From JAWXBR01 sp034440235 (GTDB lineage Bacteria > Bacteroidota > Ignavibacteria > Kapaibacteriales > Kapaibacteriaceae): a DNA stretch of 37,826 nt. The notes beneath the pieces are model-generated. The model made no database searches, was not told the DNA's origin, and worked only from the letters and a program-made list of their open reading frames with translations. Positions within the stretch are counted from its first letter, which is position 1. Each line of letters opens with the position of its first letter. A program made the position numbers and the translations under genes. The DNA lies in NCBI GenBank assembly GCA_034440235.1, contig JAWXBR010000014.1, positions 1 through 37,826 on the forward strand, written 5' to 3'. This document shows positions 30,823-37,826 of this stretch, piece by piece.

Positions 30823-32607
30823 ATGACACCGTTACTAGAAGTCGCCAATCTCGTTACCGAATTCCGTTCCGACAACTATGTTGTCCGTGCGGTTGATGAC
30901 GTCAGTTTTTCCGTTAACAGAGGACGCACCCTCGGCATCGTCGGCGAGTCGGGCTCCGGCAAGTCGGTAACTAGTCTGAGCGTGATGCGCCTGATTCAGG
31001 ATCCGCCGGGACGCATTCTGGCAGGTGAGGTTCTGTTTCATGAGCCTGACGGTTCTATGACAGATTTACTGAAGGTCTCTGAAGACAAAATGCGCACGTA
31101 TCGCGGCAACCGTATTGCCATGATTTTTCAGGAGCCGATGACGTCGCTAAATCCCGTGTTTACGTGTGGCGACCAGATCATCGAAGCAATCAAACTGCAT
31201 CAGAAGGTGTCGACAGAGGAGGCTCGTAAGCGCACACTGCATTTGATGAATGAGGTAAAACTGCCACGTCCAGAAAACATGATGGTTTCGTACCCGCACC
31301 AATTATCGGGCGGACAAAAGCAGCGCGTAATGATTGCAATGGCAATGTCGTGTAATCCCGATCTTCTCATTGCCGACGAACCAACAACAGCACTCGACGT
31401 AACGGTACAGGCAACCATTCTCGATCTCATGCGACAACTTCAGCAAGACCGCGGTATGAGCATGATGTTTATCACACACGACCTTGGTGTGATTGCAGAG
31501 ATAGCCGACGATGTAATTGTTATGTATCGTGGTAAGATAGTTGAGAAGGGGCCTGTACAGCAGATTTTCGAGGACCCGCAACACCCTTACACGAAGGGGC
31601 TCCTCGCATGTCGTCCGCGCCTCGACAAAAAGCTTCGCATTCTACCGACAGTGCGCGACTTTATGGACGAAAACCCAGACGGCACAATCGTAGAGCGTCT
31701 ACACGATACTGTCGAACATCACCTACACGAACTCGAATTTTCTTCGGTCGAAATTGATGCACGCAACGCCTCGCTAGCAACTCAAACACCGCTGCTTGAT
31801 GTCAAAGACCTCGAGGTATACTTCCCTATTAAATCTGGTTTGTTTGGCAAGGTCAGTGGCTACGTAAAGGCAGTCGATGGAATTACGTTTAACGTAAAGC
31901 AGGGCGAAACGCTCGGCCTCGTGGGAGAATCGGGGTGTGGCAAGACAACGACAGGACGTGCAGTTCTACGACTCGTTGAACCAACGGGTGGCACGGTAAT
32001 GTTTGATGGGAAAGATGTTCGCGCATTGGGCACGTCAGCGCTTAAAGACACGCGTCGCGACTTCCAGATCATTTTCCAAGACCCCTACTCATCCCTTAAC
32101 CCACGACTAAGCGTGGGAAGCGCCATCATGGAGGTGCTTCAGGTACATGGCATTGGCTCTAACGACAAAGAACGGCGTGAACGTGTTCAGTATCTGCTCG
32201 ATAAGGTTGGTTTGTTGCGTCGGCACTTCTCGAATTATCCGCATGAGTTTTCGGGCGGACAACGTCAACGTATTTGTATTGCCCGCGCTCTCGCCGTCGA
32301 ACCAAAGCTGCTTATCTGTGACGAGTCGGTTAGTGCACTCGATGTGTCGGTACAGGCACAGGTGCTGAATCTACTCGTGCAGCTACGTGAAGAGTTCAAA
32401 CTCACCTACATCTTCATTTCGCACGACCTTAGTGTAGTAAAGTTCATAAGCGATAGGATCGCTGTTATGAATGCGGGAAAAATTGTAGAGACAGGAACTG
32501 CCAACGAGATCTATGCAGCACCGAAGGACGACTACACTCGTCGTCTAATCAGTGCAATTCCACTAGGAACGATCGATGTCGTGAAACGTCGGTACGTCGC
32601 TGCATGA
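30823..32607 (+). CDS. Peptide-type ABC transporter with two fused ATPase domains (YejF/GsiA-like)
   Basis: 594 residues, two complete ATPase domains in tandem. The first has Walker A GESGSGKS at 41-48, IFQEPMTSLNPVF, signature LSGGQKQR at 161-168 and LLIADEPTTALDV. The second has GESGCGKT at 368-375, IIFQDPYSSLNPR, signature FSGGQRQR at 476-483 and LLICDESVSALDV. Each is followed by the C-terminal oligopeptide-family extension (HPYTKGLLACRP; DDYTRRLISAIP). This is the DppD-DppF fusion form, as in YejF and GsiA, powering uptake of peptides, glutathione or nickel-type substrates. No permease or binding-protein gene is adjacent. Its stop overlaps the MlaF-like start as ATGA. Confidence 0.94.
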   Translation: MTPLLEVANLVTEFRSDNYVVRAVDDVSFSVNRGRTLGIVGESGSGKSVTSLSVMRLIQDPPGRILAGEVLFHEPDGSMTDLLKVSEDKMRTYRGNRIAMIFQEPMTSLNPVFTCGDQIIEAIKLHQKVSTEEARKRTLHLMNEVKLPRPENMMVSYPHQLSGGQKQRVMIAMAMSCNPDLLIADEPTTALDVTVQATILDLMRQLQQDRGMSMMFITHDLGVIAEIADDVIVMYRGKIVEKGPVQQIFEDPQHPYTKGLLACRPRLDKKLRILPTVRDFMDENPDGTIVERLHDTVEHHLHELEFSSVEIDARNASLATQTPLLDVKDLEVYFPIKSGLFGKVSGYVKAVDGITFNVKQGETLGLVGESGCGKTTTGRAVLRLVEPTGGTVMFDGKDVRALGTSALKDTRRDFQIIFQDPYSSLNPRLSVGSAIMEVLQVHGIGSNDKERRERVQYLLDKVGLLRRHFSNYPHEFSGGQRQRICIARALAVEPKLLICDESVSALDVSVQAQVLNLLVQLREEFKLTYIFISHDLSVVKFISDRIAVMNAGKIVETGTANEIYAAPKDDYTRRLISAIPLGTIDVVKRRYVAA

Positions 32608-33398
32608 TAGAACTCAAAGACCTCAAAAAATCGTTCGGGGAAAAGACTGTTCTTCGTGGCGTTAACCTTACCATAAAGGCGGGTGAGACGACATGTATTA
32701 TTGGGCGGTCGGGGTGCGGCAAGAGCGTATTACTCAAGCTCATTGTCGGGCTTCTTGTACCCGATGAAGGCACGGTGATCGTAGACGGTCAGGACATTAG
32801 CCGACTGTCTCAGGAACAGCTTTTTAGAATGAGGAGACACATCGGCTATGTGTTTCAGGCTGCCGCACTCTTTGACTCTTTAAATGTCTTCGACAACATC
32901 GTGATGTCATTGGTCGAGCATGGCATAACAGATAAAATTATGCTCGATGCCGAAGCACGTCGTGTCCTCTCTGCCGTTGGTCTACTTCCGGCGCTCACGC
33001 TACAAGGGACGCCTGTTTATGAAGCAGAATACGCTAATCTGAGACTGAAAAAGCCGAGCGATCTTTCTGGTGGTATGAAAAAACGTGTTGGTGTTGCGCG
33101 GGCACTGGTTGGCAAGCCAGACTACATTTTTTATGACGAACCAACAACAGGCCTCGATCCAATTACATCACAACAGATCGATGACTTAATAGAGACGCTC
33201 GATAACACAATTGATGCAACCTCTGTCGTAATCTCGCACGATATTTTTAGTGTCTTCAACATCGCAGACCAGGTTGTGATGCTTGAAGGAGGCCTGGTGC
33301 ATTTCGAGGGAACTGTCGACGAACTCCGCGCCACCACCGATCCTGTCGTTGTCGACTTCCTTCGTCGATATGTTTCTGCTCCGAGTGCAGCCCTGTAA
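32604..33398 (+). CDS. MlaF-like ABC ATPase (phospholipid transport type)
   Basis: 264 residues, one ABC ATPase. Walker A GRSGCGKS is at 34-41, then YVFQAAALFDSLNVFDNI, the typical MlaF/Ttg2A Q-loop region, signature LSGGMKKR at 154-161 (the GGM-K-R form is characteristic of this group), and IFYDEPTTGLDPITS. MlaF powers phospholipid movement between inner and outer membranes with the permease MlaE and the MCE protein MlaD. Neither partner is next to it in this window; they may be encoded elsewhere. It is translationally coupled to the peptide-type ABC protein by a four-base overlap, an unusual pairing. Confidence 0.9.
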   Translation: MIELKDLKKSFGEKTVLRGVNLTIKAGETTCIIGRSGCGKSVLLKLIVGLLVPDEGTVIVDGQDISRLSQEQLFRMRRHIGYVFQAAALFDSLNVFDNIVMSLVEHGITDKIMLDAEARRVLSAVGLLPALTLQGTPVYEAEYANLRLKKPSDLSGGMKKRVGVARALVGKPDYIFYDEPTTGLDPITSQQIDDLIETLDNTIDATSVVISHDIFSVFNIADQVVMLEGGLVHFEGTVDELRATTDPVVVDFLRRYVSAPSAAL

Positions 33399-33480
33399 CG
33401 ATTTTTCAATTGCAAACGTCTCCGCACCCCTCCAAAATCGGATATTCATGCCCCTTGCCGCAGTCCTGACCTCGGGATCG

Positions 33481-36400
33481 ATGCGCCGCTTCGCCTTGCG
33501 AACTGGTCTTATATGGGTATGCCTCATTATCGGCGTCGTGAGCGTCAATGCACAGCTTACCGTTAGGTTCGTTCCCTTTAGCGACAACTCGCAGATTGAT
33601 GGTAAGGGTGTATATCCCCGACTTCGAACCCAGATTACTGTAACTCACGGCGCGACTCCCGTTACGGTTACCAAGGAAAAAGTTTTTATCGTTGAGAACA
33701 ACCTGATGGTGTTACCTGATAGGGTCACGGCATTACCAGGCAATGTGGCTCTTGTTGAATGGATTTCGACAAATAAACACGATGGCATACCGACTGCAAT
33801 TTTTGTTGTCGATAACGGCGAGACCGGACTCATCACTGGTGCCAAGAATGTTGTCGACGCTTCTGTTGTTGTTATAAAAGACAGCACTAGTAGACAGCTT
33901 TACGGCAAGATCGATTTTGGCCGCGTACCGGCAGGCCGAACAGACACATTCGGATTGAAGATTGCAGCCGCACGATCACCGAGAGACGCGTTCGGTAACG
34001 AGCTGAACACACGCCTAGATTCTGTCCGTACGCGAACCAATGCCTTTCGTACCGAATGGATTGGCGCTATCATCGATAAAACGCCACCACCTGTCGACAT
34101 GGTGCCAGCGTTCGATTACCGCCTGAATCTTTTGTTTACGCCAGTCTCTGATGCGCCAGTGTCAGACATTCTAACGGCATACTATTCAAATGGCTTTCGT
34201 GAAGACATCCTCTTAATAGCAAACCCAGCCCCATACCCTCGGGTCACGATTCTGCAAATGATCTCCCCGAATGGGGGAGAACAATTTGCACCCTGTCAGA
34301 AAGTTGTAGTGCGCTGGAAGGGCATGGATCTGGGCTTCGCAGCCTACTTGGAATTGTCAACAAACAATGGTGGGTCGTGGAGCAACATCGATTCTACGAG
34401 TGACTCTTCGTATGTATGGACGGTACCTGCACAAATAAGCGACAGTGCAAAGATTCGCGTTTCGCAGAAGCTACAATCTAACTTCGACCGATTTGCAATC
34501 GGACAACGTGCACCAACAACAACGGTAGCGTTTTCACCCGATGGCTCGCGTTTTGCCGTTGGGTACACCAATCGTAAAATAGTTGAGTTTTCTGCGATCG
34601 ACGCACAACTGCTTAACTCGTATGATGTTGCAGATGTTGGCCCTAACTCCGGTATCTCAGCCATCACCTATATCACATCTACGAATGGTTTTGTTGCAGC
34701 GATAAGTACATCATCTGGTTCGGCTGCAGAGCTTCAACGTTTTACAACAGGAACTGCTGCACCGGTGGCTCGGATGACGTTACCACGAAGTATGGCTGTG
34801 AGTACGATTGGTGCAGACGATGCCGGAACGACCGTATACGTTGTGCCTCAGTTCAGAGCGCGGATTCTGACGTTTGCAGCGGCGTCACTCGACTCGGGTG
34901 TTCCTATTGTCTTGAACGCTCCGGCGTCTGTTGCAGTCATTGAGAAGAATCTTATCACGGTTATGCAGCTCGATGGCAGTGTTGTTACGTACGATGCAAC
35001 AACAAAACAGGAAACGCAACGAACGCTCACCAGCTTTGCTTTAGACCGTTACCCTGTAATTCGCAACATAGACGTTTCGCAGACAGGCCTTGCAGCACTT
35101 GGTGGTCAGGCACCTGCGTACAACCAGTTCCGTGCACAAAATCAATTCACGTATGTACTCGATCGCGCATCATCGTTAACGCGGCAGGTTATACATCGTG
35201 GTGGAGTGCCAACGCAGGTAGCATGCTCATTTAGTCCGACCGCGCGCTACCTAGGACTTGGCTTCATGGGTCAGGAGCAATTCGAATTGCATGATGTAGA
35301 GTCGGGTCAACGCCTGACATCTCTTACAGGTGCGTCTGGACACAACGGGTTTCTTTCAGACCTGGACTTCAGTCCAAGTGGAAACGCCATCGTCTCAACA
35401 AGCATCGACTCGTCGAACAATGTGCTTCTCAAGCGATTTACAACGCCCGAGGACGATCAGTCGGACGGTGTCTTTGGAATTCTTCCGTCGAGGCTGGCAA
35501 CTGCCGACATTACTTTGCCTCCGGTTCTACTTGGCAGGTCGCTTGATACGAGTGTAAGCGGACGCATCTGCAATACAGGTTCGGTACCTGTTGTAATTAC
35601 TAGCGGCTCGTTCCAAAGTGGAAGAGTTTTTACACTTCCTGACGGCATTACGACAGACACCTTGCTTGCCGGTGCATGCCTTAATGTTCACATACTGGCT
35701 CTTGTCACCGACACAGGCCGCATAACCGATACACTTCGTGTTCAGTCATGTGGTATCGAGTTCCGAATTCCCTTTGAGATGCGAGGCATCGATCATAGTC
35801 TGTCTGTCGTTGGCGACCTAACGGACTTTGGCGAGGTTTGTGTTGGTCAGCGATTGTTAAAGAAATTTATTATGATTCGCAACACGGGTGCCGACTCGGT
35901 ACGAATCAACAACACGCAGGTCGTAGGACCTGCGCAGTTTAGGGTGTTGAATAATATCCTCGACACTACGATAGCGCCGGGTGGCACATTAGAAATTGAC
36001 GTAGAGTTTGCGCCAACTCGTACAGGCTTCGACACAGCGACACTTGTAATTCGGTATGCCGACCAAAACAATGTGAGGCGTTTGTGGAGAGTAACGGGAC
36101 GTGGTGCGGGTGCTGATGTTCGCGTATCACATACGGCTCTTCCTTTTATTCCAGAAGTGCCAACACGTTCGCTTACGATTCACAACTCATCCGACAATGC
36201 CGTTACCATAACGTCCGGCACAATTACCTCCGGAGCCCCCTTTACCCTTCTCACAACACTTCCAATTATAGTTGGTGCTCACGACTCTGCAACTCTGTCA
36301 GTACGATATGATGGTGGTGCAGTGTCGCCCCCAGCAGTCTTGGCTTTGCAGTACGAACCTTGTGCTGCATCTCGAGATATATCGTTGTCGTTGTATAAGG

Positions 36401-37110
36401 GGAGTGTCGACCTCAGTATTCCAGTGATATCTGCAGATCCGCGGGAGAACACATCGATTCCCATTCTTGCTGTAATTCGCGAAGAGGTGCCTTACAATGG
36501 CACGCGCGTAATTGACGGAGCATTTTCTGTCGATCAACAACTCTTCCTAGCACAAGAGATTCAGACAACGGTCGGAAAAGCATCGATTGTTTCACAGGAA
36601 ATTGTAAACGACAGGCGCATCGTTCGATTTACAATCGAAGGATCGTTCGGTGATACGAGTACGCCGATAGGTGTTGCCGACGAGATCGCACGAATATCAG
36701 GTCCGGCCGGACTCGGCAGAGCAGACTCGTCTTTGCTCGTGCTCGACACGGCATCGACGTGGTTCGGTGCGAGTGTCTCGCATACATTTGCCGATGGTGT
36801 ATTACTTATCGTGAATCCAAATCCCGGACGGAAAATTCTCGAACGTGCCTCACTTGCTATTACATCAATACAGCCAAATCCTGCCCAGGACTTTGTTATT
36901 GCACACATACATACGCTTTATGCCGCATCGGCTACAGTGCATATTGTTGATGCAAATAGCAGCATTGTTATGGGTAACATGAAGGTTGACATTCCTATGC
37001 AGACATCGAAATTCACGTTCAATGTTTCGTCGCTTGCACCCGGCGTTTACACGCTTGTTCTTTCAACTGATGAGGCCACTGTTGCAGCATCCTTCATCGT
37101 CGTGCGTTGA
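33481..37110 (+). CDS. Large secreted beta-propeller/HYDIN-like protein with T9SS sorting domain
   Basis: 1209 residues from the ATG at 33481, which opens the signal peptide MRRFALRTGLIWVCLIIGVV; an ATG at 33448 would add 11 residues. The N-terminal third has beta-sandwich domains including ISPNGGEQFAPCQKVVVRWKG, a Kre9/Knh1-like adhesion module. The middle (about 345-665) is a WD40-like propeller (SPDGSRFAVGYTNRKIVEF, LDFSPSGNAIVSTSI). Next come HYDIN/choice-of-anchor-D Ig repeats (TDFGEVCVGQRLLKKFIMIRN, APGGTLEIDVEFAPTRTGFD). The C-terminus (ITSIQPNPAQDFVIA to AASFIVVR) is a type IX sorting module. It is probably a surface structural or adhesive protein. Its stop overlaps the start of the following barrel gene. 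Confidence 0.85.
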   Translation: MRRFALRTGLIWVCLIIGVVSVNAQLTVRFVPFSDNSQIDGKGVYPRLRTQITVTHGATPVTVTKEKVFIVENNLMVLPDRVTALPGNVALVEWISTNKHDGIPTAIFVVDNGETGLITGAKNVVDASVVVIKDSTSRQLYGKIDFGRVPAGRTDTFGLKIAAARSPRDAFGNELNTRLDSVRTRTNAFRTEWIGAIIDKTPPPVDMVPAFDYRLNLLFTPVSDAPVSDILTAYYSNGFREDILLIANPAPYPRVTILQMISPNGGEQFAPCQKVVVRWKGMDLGFAAYLELSTNNGGSWSNIDSTSDSSYVWTVPAQISDSAKIRVSQKLQSNFDRFAIGQRAPTTTVAFSPDGSRFAVGYTNRKIVEFSAIDAQLLNSYDVADVGPNSGISAITYITSTNGFVAAISTSSGSAAELQRFTTGTAAPVARMTLPRSMAVSTIGADDAGTTVYVVPQFRARILTFAAASLDSGVPIVLNAPASVAVIEKNLITVMQLDGSVVTYDATTKQETQRTLTSFALDRYPVIRNIDVSQTGLAALGGQAPAYNQFRAQNQFTYVLDRASSLTRQVIHRGGVPTQVACSFSPTARYLGLGFMGQEQFELHDVESGQRLTSLTGASGHNGFLSDLDFSPSGNAIVSTSIDSSNNVLLKRFTTPEDDQSDGVFGILPSRLATADITLPPVLLGRSLDTSVSGRICNTGSVPVVITSGSFQSGRVFTLPDGITTDTLLAGACLNVHILALVTDTGRITDTLRVQSCGIEFRIPFEMRGIDHSLSVVGDLTDFGEVCVGQRLLKKFIMIRNTGADSVRINNTQVVGPAQFRVLNNILDTTIAPGGTLEIDVEFAPTRTGFDTATLVIRYADQNNVRRLWRVTGRGAGADVRVSHTALPFIPEVPTRSLTIHNSSDNAVTITSGTITSGAPFTLLTTLPIIVGAHDSATLSVRYDGGAVSPPAVLALQYEPCAASRDISLSLYKGSVDLSIPVISADPRENTSIPILAVIREEVPYNGTRVIDGAFSVDQQLFLAQEIQTTVGKASIVSQEIVNDRRIVRFTIEGSFGDTSTPIGVADEIARISGPAGLGRADSSLLVLDTASTWFGASVSHTFADGVLLIVNPNPGRKILERASLAITSIQPNPAQDFVIAHIHTLYAASATVHIVDANSSIVMGNMKVDIPMQTSKFTFNVSSLAPGVYTLVLSTDEATVAASFIVVR

Positions 37111-37826
37111 TGAACAAGCGGCTTGCTCTCGTTATTGGCTTCAGTCTTTGTGCAATGTCTTTGCCTGCTCAGACAGAAATCGCAACCCCTGAGCCATCGA
37201 AGCTGTTTATACACGGCGGCATCTTTGGCAGTGCGAATCTTCACAATGCGTCGTTTACACAATTGCCTGGCGTGCCTGAGTGTTGTGTTACATACGGTAG
37301 TCGTCTAGGCTTCGGTGGCGCACTTGTCATTGGTATGGAGTACGATCCGACGTATTCGCTTGTTGGCTTGCCAATGCGCGCTGGTGCTAGCCTGTCTTAC
37401 AGCTTACTTACTGGTGCTCTGCACGAGACCGAATTTGTAGGGAACATCATAAGGGGGCAAGATGTGGCGAGGGGGCTAACGGAGCATCGCATTGCTGCCA
37501 ACTATGGAATTGTTGCCATCGAACCATACGTTGCTCTTGGTTTTCCTTTTGTAAAAGGACTGCATATGAAACTTGGAATGATAGCGGGCATACCTCTGAG
37601 CAAGAGTTATGAGCAGAGTGAACTGTTGTTGCAACCCGACGGAGTTGACTGGACATTTGAAAATGGCTCGCGGACTCGGGGAAGTATTGCTGGACCGCTT
37701 CCTTCGACAGAACCACTGTACCTAGCTGGACTATTCGGTGTGCGCTATGAGTTACATACAAGTCGACTGCTTTCGGTAACACCCGAGATTCAGTATCAGC
37801 ATGCATTCACGAGCGTGGTTCGTAAC
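37110..37826 (+). CDS. Outer-membrane beta-barrel protein (3' truncated)
   Basis: The frame opens at an ATG overlapping the preceding stop as TGATG and stays open to the window end (239 codons). It starts with a signal peptide, MNKRLALVIGFSLCAMSLPAQ, then alternating beta strands and glycines: LFIHGGIFGSANLHNASF, SRLGFGGALVIGMEYD, RAGASLSYSLLTGALHE, HMKLGMIAGIPLSKSYE, LYLAGLFGVRYEL and SVTPEIQYQHAF. This fits a porin or OmpA-type barrel. Many Bacteroidota proteins of this kind carry an OmpA peptidoglycan-binding domain after the barrel, but that part would lie outside. Overlap with the sorted HYDIN-like gene suggests the two products work together at the surface. Confidence 0.75.
   Translation, partial: MNKRLALVIGFSLCAMSLPAQTEIATPEPSKLFIHGGIFGSANLHNASFTQLPGVPECCVTYGSRLGFGGALVIGMEYDPTYSLVGLPMRAGASLSYSLLTGALHETEFVGNIIRGQDVARGLTEHRIAANYGIVAIEPYVALGFPFVKGLHMKLGMIAGIPLSKSYEQSELLLQPDGVDWTFENGSRTRGSIAGPLPSTEPLYLAGLFGVRYELHTSRLLSVTPEIQYQHAFTSVVRN

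Noticed and set aside
33186..33587. 133-codon minus-strand frame across the MlaF end and the HYDIN-like start
   Set aside because: It overlaps two well-supported genes and shows no domain.
1..37826. Mobile elements, prophage, tRNA or rRNA genes
   Set aside because: No transposase, integrase, terminal repeats or RNA-gene-like sequence was seen; the gaps are too short for most RNA genes.

Overview
The window looks like ordinary chromosome from a Gram-negative bacterium of the Bacteroidota/Chlorobiota/Ignavibacteria/Kapabacteria side of the tree. The evidence is four proteins with type IX secretion (Por) C-terminal sorting modules, a DUF5686/carboxypeptidase-regulatory outer-membrane protein, a TonB-dependent receptor, weak or absent Shine-Dalgarno sequences, and TAnnTTTG-like -7 boxes before several genes. 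The exact lineage is inference; I found no rRNA, tRNA, phage, insertion sequence or CRISPR. Coding density is very high, and no gene-free stretch reaches 300 bases (the longest is 13811-14049, upstream of dnaA).

Layout. 2-1378: truncated KefB-type cation/proton antiporter, overlapping tail to tail a secreted cytochrome c/copper-monooxygenase fusion (1337-2902, minus). 2946-8959 (plus): F420-type NADP oxidoreductase, DUF5686 outer-membrane protein, prfB, acpS, purK. 8976-13810 (minus): a tight operon tatC, polyprenyl diphosphate synthase, BI-1 membrane protein, TPR-like protein, LptF/G permease. 14050-15483: dnaA. 15485-18913 (minus): operon of AI-2E permease, FtsE-like ATPase, dapB, DUF1573 protein, EVE protein. 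18993-22246 (plus): deoxyhypusine-synthase-like enzyme, TonB-dependent receptor, shortened YdeI-type protein. 22269-29466 (minus): an extracytoplasmic cluster of PhoX-type phosphatase, di-haem peroxidase, a second cytochrome c/copper-monooxygenase fusion and a secreted endonuclease/phosphatase, preceded by a small membrane protein. 29469-37826 (plus): MOP/MATE-like exporter, double-ATPase peptide ABC protein, MlaF-like ATPase, a large sorted beta-propeller/HYDIN protein, and the start of an outer-membrane barrel.

The best candidates for unusual biology are the two fusions of a CxxCH haem domain to a full peptidylglycine-monooxygenase-type copper core. All six copper ligands are visible in both proteins at mammalian-like spacing, and one sits directly behind a di-haem MauG/CcpA-type peroxidase. 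This suggests an exported haem-copper oxidation chain that may not need ascorbate. Other leads are an iterated AAGGGGC(T) motif scattered on both strands, a prfB that has lost its programmed frameshift but kept the stimulatory sequence, a bacterial deoxyhypusine-synthase homologue with its catalytic lysine, recurrent -7 boxes a few bases before start codons (possible leaderless mRNAs), and several small tandem repeats in or beside genes.
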